From NCBI GenBank assembly GCA_041565695.1, contig JBFGUI010000053.1, positions 1 through 18,726 on the forward strand: a stretch of DNA of 18,726 nucleotides. Direction: 5' to 3'. Positions 1 through 6,756 of the stretch are shown piece after piece. A program made the position numbers and the translations under genes. The DNA comes from Pelagibius sp041565695. Lineage in GTDB: Bacteria; Pseudomonadota; Alphaproteobacteria; Kiloniellales; Kiloniellaceae. Position 1 is the stretch's first letter, and every line of letters starts with the position of its first letter. The notes below the pieces were generated by a model. That model worked only from the letters and a program-made list of their open reading frames with translations, was not told where the DNA came from and did no database searches.

Positions 1-1019
1 CGCTGCTGTCGGTCGAGACCGACAAGGCGGTGGTCGAGATTCCCTCGCCGCAGGCCGGCCGAATCGCGCAGATTCACGGCGCGCCGGGCGACATCGTGAA
101 GATCGGCGCGCCGCTCGTCGATTTCGAGGAAGGCGCCGCCGCCGACAAGGGCACCGTGGTCGGCACCATCGCGACCGAACGGCCGCCGAAGCCCGCAGCG
201 CGGGAGGAAAAGCCCGTTCCGGCGGAGACGGCGGCCGCCGCGCCCCGCATCAAGGCCGCCCCGGCCGTGCGCGCCCTGGCCCGGCGTCTCGGCGTCGACC
301 TTGTCGGCATCGCCGGCAGCGGACCGGAGGGGGCGATCCTCGCCGAGGATGTCGAAGGCGCCGCCGCGGCGCAGGGCACTGCCGGCCCCCTGGAGCCACT
401 GCGCGGCGTGCGGCGCGCCATGGCAAGCAACATGGCCCGGGCCCATGCCGAGGTGGTTCCCGCCACGGTGACGGAGGAAGCCGACATCCACGCCTGGCCG
501 CTGGGCAGCGACGTCACGCTGCGCCTGGTGCGTGCCATCGTTGCCGGCTGCCGGGCGGAGCCGGCGCTCAACGCCTGGTACCTCCGCGGCGACAGCAGCC
601 GCCGCCTGCACGACGCGGTCGACCTGGGCATCGCCATGGATACCGAGGACGGTCTCTTCGTGCCGGTGCTGCGCGACGTCGGCAGCCGGGAGCCGGCCGA
701 TTTGCGCACCGGGCTGGAGCGCATGAAGGCCGATGTGCGCGCACGCAGCGTGCCGCCGGAGGAACTGCGCGGCCAGACCATCACCCTTTCCAACTTCGGC
801 ATGTTCGGCGGCCGCCACGCTGCCCTGGTGGTGCTGCCGCCCCAGGTCGCCATTCTCGGCGCCGGCCGCATCGCCGAGCGTGCCGTGGCGCACGACGGCC
901 AGGTGGCGGTGCGCCGCGTCCTGCCGCTGTCGCTGACCTTCGACCACCGGGCGGTGATGGGCGGCGAGGCGTCCCGCTTTCTCGCCGCTGTGGTGACCGA
1001 CCTCCAGCAACCGGAGTGA
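1..1019 (+). CDS. 2-oxoacid dehydrogenase E2 (dihydrolipoamide acyltransferase), 5' truncated by window
   Basis: E2 core subunit of a 2-oxoacid dehydrogenase complex; it moves the acyl group from lipoyl-lysine to CoA in the cytoplasm. The reading frame is open from base 3, so the true start lies upstream. Visible parts in order: the end of a lipoyl domain with the ETDKA motif (lipoylated Lys codon at 24-26), an Ala/Pro/Glu-rich linker, a peripheral-subunit (E3)-binding domain at about 244-360 (RIKAAPAVRALARRLGVD), and the acyltransferase core ending with LSNFGMFGG, PPQVAILGAGRI and TFDHRAVMGGEA. The usual HxxxDG active-site motif reads HRAVMG, with Met (957-959) in place of Asp; His is at 945-947. 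The next gene, a Leu dehydrogenase-like enzyme 14 bp downstream, points to the branched-chain 2-oxoacid complex, but pyruvate or acetoin complexes are not excluded. Family call is secure, substrate is inferred. Confidence 0.93.
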   Translation, partial: LLSVETDKAVVEIPSPQAGRIAQIHGAPGDIVKIGAPLVDFEEGAAADKGTVVGTIATERPPKPAAREEKPVPAETAAAAPRIKAAPAVRALARRLGVDLVGIAGSGPEGAILAEDVEGAAAAQGTAGPLEPLRGVRRAMASNMARAHAEVVPATVTEEADIHAWPLGSDVTLRLVRAIVAGCRAEPALNAWYLRGDSSRRLHDAVDLGIAMDTEDGLFVPVLRDVGSREPADLRTGLERMKADVRARSVPPEELRGQTITLSNFGMFGGRHAALVVLPPQVAILGAGRIAERAVAHDGQVAVRRVLPLSLTFDHRAVMGGEASRFLAAVVTDLQQPE

Positions 1020-1033
1020 AGTGAGACAGGCCG

Positions 1034-2140
1034 ATGGAGGACATCTTCCGCTTCCGCGATGACCTGGGGCCGGCCAAGGTCATTCACATCAACGAGCAGC
1101 ACAGCGGACTGAAAGCCGTTCTGGTGGTCGACAACGTCGCCCGCGGACCGGCCATTGGCGGGGTGCGCATGGCTCCCGACGTCAGCACCGAGGAATGTTT
1201 CCGGCTCGCCCGGGCCATGAGCTTCAAGAACGCCGCGGCGGGCTTGCGCCATGGCGGCGGCAAGGCGGTGATCTTCGCCGATCCGGCCATGCCGGCGGGC
1301 GAGAAGGAGCACCTGGTCCGCGCCTTTGCCGCGGCCGTCGGCGACATCAAGGACTACATCGCCGGCCCCGACATGGGCACCGACGAGACCTGCATGGCCT
1401 GGGTAGAGGACGAGATCGGGCGCTGCGTCGGCCTGCCCGCGGCCCTCGGCGGCATTCCGCTGGATGAGATCGGCGCCACCGGCTTCGGCCTCGCCGCCGC
1501 GGTCGAAGTGGCGCGGGATTACTGCGACCTCGACCTCGAGGGCGCCCGTGTCGTGGTCCAGGGCTTCGGCTCGGTCGGCAAGCATGCCGCACGTTTCCTG
1601 GCCGAGAAGGGCGCCATCCTGGTCGGCGCCGCCGACTCCCGGGCCACCCTCGCCGACCCGGCGGGGCTCGATATCGCTGCGCTGATCGCCCTCAAGGACT
1701 CGGGCAAGGGCCTGGCGGACCACCCCAGCGGCCGCAAGCTGGAACGCGACGCGGTGGTCGGCATCGACTGCGACATCTGGATCCCCGCGGCGCGGCCCGA
1801 CGTGATCCGCGCCGACAACGTGGACCAGGTGAAGGCGAGGCTGGTGGTCCAAGGTGCCAACATTCCGGTGACGGCGGAGGCGGAGGCGGCCCTGCACGCC
1901 CGCGGCGTGCTGTCGATCCCCGACTTCATCGCCAATGCCGGCGGCGTCATCTGCGGCGCGGTCGAATACCGCGGCGGCAGCCGGCGTCAGGCCTTCGAGA
2001 CCATCGAGGAAATGGTGCGCAAGAACACCCGTGCGGTCCTGGAAACCAGCCGCGACGGGCAGATCGCACCGCGGGAGGCGGCCCTTGCCCTGGCGCGCAA
2101 GCGGATCGAAGCCGCGATGCGCCTGCGCCGCTGGGTGTGA
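1034..2140 (+). CDS. Leu/Glu/Phe/Val dehydrogenase, leucine dehydrogenase-like
   Basis: NAD(P)-dependent oxidative deamination of an amino acid, probably branched-chain, to its 2-oxoacid. The 368 residues match leucine dehydrogenases (about 350-365) better than hexameric glutamate dehydrogenases (about 450). Visible: IGGVRM at 41-46, substrate-binding Lys65 (MSFKNA), catalytic Lys77 in GGGKAVI, catalytic Asp113 in GPDMGTD, the dinucleotide-binding GFGSVG at 177-182, GANIPVT at 274-280 and PDFIANAGGVI at 296-306. The Lys/Lys/Asp spacing agrees with the leucine dehydrogenase active site as I recall it. The ATG follows the E2 stop by 14 bp, so the two genes are probably co-transcribed. The product 2-oxoacid would be the substrate of the E2-containing complex. 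Activity on Phe, Val or Glu cannot be excluded from sequence. Confidence 0.9.
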   Translation: MEDIFRFRDDLGPAKVIHINEQHSGLKAVLVVDNVARGPAIGGVRMAPDVSTEECFRLARAMSFKNAAAGLRHGGGKAVIFADPAMPAGEKEHLVRAFAAAVGDIKDYIAGPDMGTDETCMAWVEDEIGRCVGLPAALGGIPLDEIGATGFGLAAAVEVARDYCDLDLEGARVVVQGFGSVGKHAARFLAEKGAILVGAADSRATLADPAGLDIAALIALKDSGKGLADHPSGRKLERDAVVGIDCDIWIPAARPDVIRADNVDQVKARLVVQGANIPVTAEAEAALHARGVLSIPDFIANAGGVICGAVEYRGGSRRQAFETIEEMVRKNTRAVLETSRDGQIAPREAALALARKRIEAAMRLRRWV

Positions 2141-2191
2141 CCTCGAGGCGCGCTTGCGCAATGCGGCAGGGCGGGCTTTCATAGGCAGGCG

Positions 2192-3253
2192 ATGACCCCG
2201 CTGCTGCACCCTTTCCTGGTGAACGACCCCTTCGGCGACCCGGGGGTCTACGTCGAGCTGAAGTTCGACCGCCGCGGCCTGCTGTTCGACCTCGGCGATC
2301 TGCATGCCCTGCCGCCGCGCAAGATCCTGCGGCTCAGCGACATCTTCGTCTCGCATATGCATATCGACCACTTCATCGGCTTCGACCAGGTCCTGCGCAC
2401 CCTGGTCGGCCGCGAGCAGGTCGTGCGGATCTGCGGCCCGACCGGAATCATCGAGGCGGTCGGCCAGCGTCTTGCCGGCTATACCTGGAACCTGACCGAG
2501 CGCTTTACCACGGACCTGGTCTTCGAGGTGACCGAAGTGTGCGCCGCGCAGTCGGCGAAGACGGCGAAGTACCGCCTCAAGAACCGGTTCCATCGTGAAC
2601 ACGGTGGAGAGATCCCGCTCAGCGACGGCACCGTGCTGGAGGATGCCCGGCTCAGGGTGCGCGCCGCCGTGCTCGATCACGGCACCCCCTGCCTGGCCTA
2701 TGCATTGGAGGAAACCGCGCACGTGAATGTCTGGAAGAGCAGGCTGGCGGACCTGGGTCTGCCGGTCGGCCCCTGGCTGCGCGACCTGAAGGACGCCGTG
2801 CTGCGCGGCCTGCCGGATGACAGCGAAATCCGCGTCGTCTCGCCGCAGCCGGACGGCCGAGGTGACGGCCGGGGCGATCGCCTTCTGCCGCTCGGCATGC
2901 TCAAGGAACGGGTCCTGGAAATCGTGCCCGGACAGAAGATCGCCTATGTGGTCGACGCCGCCTTCACCGAGGAGAACCGCGCCCGTATCGTCGCCCTGGC
3001 CCGCAACGCGGATATTCTTTTCATCGAGGCCAGCTTCGCGGCGGCGGACTCGGTGCGCGCCGCCGACCGCAAACACCTTACGACGGTCCAGGCCGGCACC
3101 CTCGGCCGCCTGGCGGGGGCGCGACGCCTGGAGCCCTTTCATTTCTCGCCCCGCTACGCCGGCGCGGCGGCACGCCTGCGCCGGGAAGTGGCGGAGGCCT
3201 TCGCGGGCCGCGGGGAAGTTCCGGCCGCGCCGCAGGGGCGCGCCGCTTCCTAG
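2192..3253 (+). CDS. MBL-fold metallo-hydrolase, ribonuclease Z-like
   Basis: Metallo-beta-lactamase-fold hydrolase of the RNase Z/ElaC kind; such enzymes use two zinc ions, classically to cleave tRNA 3' trailers. Residues that look like the metal site are all present: HMHIDH at 55-60, the DHG motif at 162-164 (LDHGTPCLAY), Asp255 in VVDAAF, Glu279 in FIEASF, His295 in KHLT and His317 in the HFSPRY block (compare HFSxRY of RNase Z). The length of 353 residues exceeds the roughly 305 of E. coli ElaC, with an extra stretch at about 200-245. It sits 51 bp after the dehydrogenase gene and 15 bp before the CheR-like gene on the same strand. Family assignment is firm; a tRNA-processing role is inferred and another phosphodiesterase substrate is possible. 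Confidence 0.85.
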   Translation: MTPLLHPFLVNDPFGDPGVYVELKFDRRGLLFDLGDLHALPPRKILRLSDIFVSHMHIDHFIGFDQVLRTLVGREQVVRICGPTGIIEAVGQRLAGYTWNLTERFTTDLVFEVTEVCAAQSAKTAKYRLKNRFHREHGGEIPLSDGTVLEDARLRVRAAVLDHGTPCLAYALEETAHVNVWKSRLADLGLPVGPWLRDLKDAVLRGLPDDSEIRVVSPQPDGRGDGRGDRLLPLGMLKERVLEIVPGQKIAYVVDAAFTEENRARIVALARNADILFIEASFAAADSVRAADRKHLTTVQAGTLGRLAGARRLEPFHFSPRYAGAAARLRREVAEAFAGRGEVPAAPQGRAAS

Positions 3254-3268
3254 CCGCGCCGACCTGCT

Positions 3269-4096
3269 GTGAAAGACGACATCTGCGTTCGCTTTCTTCA
3301 GGCCGAATTGCCGGGGCTGGGACTGAAGTGGGCCGGCTATCGCAAGGTGCGGCGCACCGTCTGCAAGAGAGTGGGCCGGCGGCTGCGCGAACTCGGGCTT
3401 GCCGACCTTGCCGCCTACCGGGACCTGCTGGCACGCAGCCCCGAGGAACGGGCGCGGCTCGATGCCTTCTGCCGCATTCCGATCTCGCGGTTCTACCGCG
3501 ACCGGGGCGTCTTCGATGCGCTCGCCGCTCGGCTGCTGCCCGACCTGGCTGAGCGTTGCCTGCGTGGCGGCGGCCAGGTCCTGCGCTGCTGGTCCGCCGG
3601 CTGCGCCTCCGGCGAAGAAGTCTACAGCCTGCGCCTTATCTGGGTTCTCGCTCTGCAGGCGCGCTATCCGCAGCTGCGGCTCACTATTCTCGCCACCGAC
3701 GTCGACGAGGTCATGCTGGCCCGCGCCGCCGCGGCCTGCTACCCGCCGGGTTCGCTGAAGGACGCACCGGACAGCTGGCCGGCCCAGGCCTTCATCCGCG
3801 GTCGTGATGTCCTCTGCCTGCGTCCGGAATTCCGCCGTGACATTGTCTTCCGCCGCCAGGACATCCGAGAGGTTCTGCCCGAGGGACCTTTCGACCTGGT
3901 GCTCTGCCGCAACCTGGTCTTCACCTATTTCGCCGAGGACCTGCAGCGCCGCCTGCTGGCGGAGATTTCCCGGCGCGTCGTACCCGGCGGCTTGCTGGTG
4001 CTCGGCGCCCACGAGCGCCTGCCGCAGGAGGTCGGCGATTTCCTGCCCGCCGCCGGCGCGCTGCCGATCTGGCGCAGGCAGCACTCAGCGGTCTAG
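3269..4096 (+). CDS. CheR-type SAM-dependent methyltransferase, GTG start
   Basis: CheR-family enzymes transfer methyl groups from S-adenosylmethionine to glutamates of chemoreceptors. The 275-residue protein has an alpha-helical N-terminal domain with the ISRFYRD block (72-78, corresponding to the FFR block of CheR), the SAM site CWSAGCASGEEVYSL (107-121), LATDVDEVMLARA (141-153) and DLVLCRNLVFTYF (209-221), and it ends without TPR repeats. The GTG at 3269 is the start that keeps the whole N-terminal domain; there is no better ATG. The gene stands 15 bp after the RNase Z-like gene. No chemoreceptor, CheA, CheB or CheW gene is in the window, so this is an orphan CheR whose target is unknown. 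Its TAG stop overlaps that of the convergent polX gene in a shared CTAG. Confidence 0.85.
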   Translation: MKDDICVRFLQAELPGLGLKWAGYRKVRRTVCKRVGRRLRELGLADLAAYRDLLARSPEERARLDAFCRIPISRFYRDRGVFDALAARLLPDLAERCLRGGGQVLRCWSAGCASGEEVYSLRLIWVLALQARYPQLRLTILATDVDEVMLARAAAACYPPGSLKDAPDSWPAQAFIRGRDVLCLRPEFRRDIVFRRQDIREVLPEGPFDLVLCRNLVFTYFAEDLQRRLLAEISRRVVPGGLLVLGAHERLPQEVGDFLPAAGALPIWRRQHSAV

Positions 4097-5811
4097 CGAC
4101 GCAGCAGCTTCGCCACCTCCCGCCAGGACCGGGTGTTGATCACGTCCTCCGCCTCCAGCCAGCCGCGCCGGGCCTGGGAGATCCCGAAGCGCAGCAGGCC
4201 GAGATCGCCCGTGCTGTGGGCGTCCGTCGAGATCGCCACCTTGACCCCGAGGTCCTTGGCCATGCGGCAGTGCATATCAGTGAGATCGAGCCGCTCCGGC
4301 TGCGCATTGACTTCGAGGATGCAGCCTCTTTCCTGCGCCGCCTTCATGACCCGCTCCATGTCGATCTCGCAGGCCGCCCGCGAACCGATCAGGCGGCCCG
4401 TCGGATGGGCCAGGACGTTGAAGAGCGGGTTGTCCATGGCGCGGATGATACGTTCGGTCTGCTTGTCGCGCGGCAGGTCGAACTTCGAATGCACGGCGCA
4501 GACCCGCAGATCGAGCCGCTCTAGGATCGAGTCCGGCAGATCAAGCCGGCCGTCCTCCAGGATATCGACCTCGACCGACTTCAGCACGCGGATTCCCTTG
4601 AGTTCATCGTTCAGGCGGTCGATCTGATCGACCTGACGCGCCAGCCGCTTGGCGTCCAGGCCGTGGGCGATGGTCACCTTCTTGCTGTGGTCGCTGACCG
4701 CGAAGTAGGCGTAGCCCCGCGACTTCGCGGCTTCGGCCATCTCCGCGATGGAGGCATGGCCGTCGCTCGCCTTGCTGTGGGTGTGCAGGTCGCCCTTGAT
4801 GTCCTCAAGGCGCACCAGCTTGGGCAGGCCTTTGCGCCGCGCCGCTTCGATCTCGCCCTGGTTCTCGCGCAGCTCCGGCTCGATGTAGGGCAGGCCGACC
4901 TGGGCATAGACCTCCTTTTCGCTGCGCCCGGCAATGCGCTTTTCGCCCTTGAACACCCCGTATTCGTTGATCTTGAGGCCCTTGGCGACGCCCATCTTGC
5001 GCACCGCGATGTTGTGCGCCTTGGAGCCGGTGAAATAGTGCAGCGCCGCTCCGTAGCTGGCTGCGCGCACCACCCGCAGGTCCACCTGAAGCCCGTTGCG
5101 CAGCACGACGGTGGAGCGCGTAGCACCCTGTGAGACCACCTCGGCGACATCCTCGTAGGCGACAAAGCGTTCGATGACCGGGGCGCCCTCGGCGGCGGTC
5201 GCCAGAATGTCCAGATCCCCCACGGTCTCCCTGTGGCGCCGGTAGCTGCCGGCCACCGTGACCTGTTTGACGCCCCTGACCGCTGTCAGGTAGTCGACCA
5301 GGGGCAGGGCGACCTCTTCGGCGCGCGACCAGGCCATGCGGTGCTCCTCCGCGCCGCGCGTCTTCAGTCCCCGCAGAATCTTTTCCTCGCTCTTCGCGCC
5401 GAAACCGGGCAGCCGGCGCAGCTTGCCAGCCTTGGCGGCGGCAACCAGCTTGTCCAGGTCATCGACTCCCAGCGCCGTATAGAGCGCCTGCACCCGCTTC
5501 GGGCCCAGGCCAGGGACGCCGAGCAGCTTGGCCAGGCCGGGCGGCGTACGCCCCTCGATCTCGTCGAGGAAACGCAGGTGCCCGGTCTCCGAAATTTCCG
5601 TTATCTTGGCGGCCAGATCCTTGCCGATGCCCGGCAGTTCGGAGAGGTCCGCACCCTCGGTCAACATGGACCCGATGGGCCGCGAGAGGCCCGTCACTGT
5701 CCGGGCCGCGTTGCGATAGGCACGGATGCGAAACGGATTGGCGCCTTCGAGTTCAAGCAGCTCGGCGATGCGGTTCAGGACCTCCGCGATGTCCGAATTG
5801 GTCACCGGCAT
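4093..5811 (-). CDS. polX: DNA polymerase X family (PolX) with C-terminal PHP domain
   Basis: Bacterial/archaeal-type PolX combines a gap-filling polymerase with a PHP-domain nuclease and acts in DNA repair. The 572 residues are the usual full length. Domains: an 8-kDa-like helical part with helix-hairpin-helix motifs (LPGIGKDLAAKI 59-70, VPGLGPKRVQAL 99-110, LPGFGAKSEEKI 134-145), a nucleotidyltransferase core with GSYRR (188-192) and the metal-binding Asp199/Asp201 (GDLDIL) plus Asp244 (VDLRVV), then a PHP domain from about 338. The PHP metal residues all look intact: DLHTHS (341-346), SDHS (373-376), Glu414, His441, His469 and the DAH at 530-532. The start is well supported, with AGGAGG (5819-5824 on the opposite strand) 7 nt before the ATG. 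It diverges from the BON gene across a region with an FNR-like box. Confidence 0.95.
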   Translation of the reverse strand: MPVTNSDIAEVLNRIAELLELEGANPFRIRAYRNAARTVTGLSRPIGSMLTEGADLSELPGIGKDLAAKITEISETGHLRFLDEIEGRTPPGLAKLLGVPGLGPKRVQALYTALGVDDLDKLVAAAKAGKLRRLPGFGAKSEEKILRGLKTRGAEEHRMAWSRAEEVALPLVDYLTAVRGVKQVTVAGSYRRHRETVGDLDILATAAEGAPVIERFVAYEDVAEVVSQGATRSTVVLRNGLQVDLRVVRAASYGAALHYFTGSKAHNIAVRKMGVAKGLKINEYGVFKGEKRIAGRSEKEVYAQVGLPYIEPELRENQGEIEAARRKGLPKLVRLEDIKGDLHTHSKASDGHASIAEMAEAAKSRGYAYFAVSDHSKKVTIAHGLDAKRLARQVDQIDRLNDELKGIRVLKSVEVDILEDGRLDLPDSILERLDLRVCAVHSKFDLPRDKQTERIIRAMDNPLFNVLAHPTGRLIGSRAACEIDMERVMKAAQERGCILEVNAQPERLDLTDMHCRMAKDLGVKVAISTDAHSTGDLGLLRFGISQARRGWLEAEDVINTRSWREVAKLLRR

Positions 5812-5818
5812 GAAACGG

Positions 5819-5824
5819 CCTCCT
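5819..5824 (-). promoter_or_regulatory. Strong Shine-Dalgarno sequence of polX
   Basis: Read on the minus strand, AGGAGG lies 7 nt before the polX ATG (5809-5811). It fixes the start codon. Confidence 0.8.
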
Positions 5825-5862
5825 CAGCGCCAATCTATCCCAGCGATCGCGCCCTGTGCCGT

Positions 5863-5880
5863 CCTTGACCTGCATCAAGG
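5863..5880. promoter_or_regulatory. FNR/FixK/Anr-type binding site between polX and the BON gene
   Basis: The sequence CCTTGACCTGCATCAAGG is a perfect inverted repeat CCTTGA-N6-TCAAGG. Its core TTGAC-N4-ATCAA differs at one base from the FNR consensus TTGAT-N4-ATCAA and fits the TTG-N8-CAA half-site rule of FixK-type regulators. The centre at 5871.5 lies 68 bp before the BON start codon. A class II site at about -41.5 would put transcription start near 5913, with a weak -10 candidate CATGCT at 5904-5909. The polX ATG is about 60 bp away on the other side, so the site could serve either gene. Site recognition is direct; regulation by oxygen is inferred. Confidence 0.75.
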
Positions 5881-5939
5881 CCTTGCGGCATGGAGCATCG
5901 CAGCATGCTGTGCAGTTCTTCGAGCTGGAAGCCGCAGCC

Positions 5940-6686
5940 ATGTCAGATCAGGAAAGCGTCATCGCTGCCATCCGCCGGGCCCTGGACAGCGAACCGCGTA
6001 TCGGCCCGCAGGCGGGTCACCCCAAGATGTCCTTCGAGGCCGGCACCCTGACCCTGGAAGGCGAGATGGCCAGCCTGGCGGCCAAGAAGCTGGCCCTGGA
6101 GCATGCCGCCGCGGTGGCCGGCGTGGAAGGCATCGTCGACCGCCTGCACGTCGCGCCGGCAGAGCGGATGGGGGATGGCCGGGTGCGCGACCTGGTGCGC
6201 CGCGCCCTGGAACAGGAGCCGGCCTTTGCGGAACTGGCGCTTAGCGAGGTGGTGAAGGGCGCGGAGCGGAGCGTCCGCGAGCCGCCGGACCGCCGGCGCG
6301 GTTGGATCCGGATTTCCGTTTCCGACGGCGTCGTCACCCTCGACGGCGAGGTGCCGGGGCTTGAGTTCAAGCGCCTCGCCGGCCTCCTGGCCTGGTGGGT
6401 GCCCGGCAGCCGCGACGTAATCAACGGCCTCGGCATCACGCCGGAGGAGGACGACAACGACGCCGAGATCACCGGCGCCGTGCGCATGGCCCTGGAAAAG
6501 GACCCCTTCGTGAATGCCGGTCAGATCATCGTCGGCACGGTCGACGCCGTGGTCACCCTGGCCGGGCTGGTGCCCAGCGAAAGCGAGCGGGAGATGGCCG
6601 AGGCCGATGCCTGGTACGTGTTCGGCGTCGACCGCGTGCACAACAGGATCGAGGCGAAGCCCGTACCGCCGGGCGGTGCGGCTTGA
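5940..6686 (+). CDS. Triple-BON-domain protein, cytoplasmic
   Basis: BON domains are small alpha/beta modules found in OsmY, secretins and other proteins, often linked to membrane or ligand binding and stress. The 248 residues contain three units: BON1 about 5-72 (GTLTLEGEM, strand then helix), BON2 about 80-166 (SDGVVTLDGEVP at 128-139) and BON3 about 173-240 (VDAVVTLAGLVPS at 201-213). A GTG at 5856 would give 28 more residues but lies beside the FNR-like box, so the ATG at 5940 (MSDQES) with GGAAG about 7 nt upstream is preferred. There is no signal peptide or membrane segment, unlike periplasmic OsmY, so the protein is probably cytoplasmic. The box upstream suggests low-oxygen control. 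Exact function unknown. Confidence 0.83.
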   Translation: MSDQESVIAAIRRALDSEPRIGPQAGHPKMSFEAGTLTLEGEMASLAAKKLALEHAAAVAGVEGIVDRLHVAPAERMGDGRVRDLVRRALEQEPAFAELALSEVVKGAERSVREPPDRRRGWIRISVSDGVVTLDGEVPGLEFKRLAGLLAWWVPGSRDVINGLGITPEEDDNDAEITGAVRMALEKDPFVNAGQIIVGTVDAVVTLAGLVPSESEREMAEADAWYVFGVDRVHNRIEAKPVPPGGAA

Positions 6687-6702
6687 GCTCTGCGGCCAGC
6701 GG

Positions 6703-6724
6703 CACTGCCGTTTCGGCGGCAGTG
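6703..6724. other. 8-bp perfect hairpin between the BON and ligase genes
   Basis: CACTGCCG (6703-6710), a 6-nt loop and CGGCAGTG (6717-6724) form a perfect stem, followed at once by the 10-bp palindrome GGCTGCAGCC (6724-6733). No T-run follows on either strand, so it is not a standard intrinsic terminator. It could be a rho-linked or mRNA-stabilising element in the 70-bp gap. Confidence 0.5.
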
Positions 6725-6756
6725 GCTGCAGCCCTGACCCGCAACCAGACCGGACC

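Noticed and set aside
74..4084. A 4-kb open frame on the minus strand
   Set aside because: It runs antisense to four genes with clear catalytic motifs, its translation shows no known domain, and long antisense frames are expected in G+C-rich coding DNA.
5856..5939. GTG at 5856 as an upstream start of the BON gene
   Set aside because: The extension would run through the FNR-like box and the predicted promoter; the ATG at 5940 has a ribosome-binding site.
6514..6756. Upstream extension of the PaaK-like gene
   Set aside because: It overlaps the third BON domain in another frame and its translation resembles no PaaK N-terminus.
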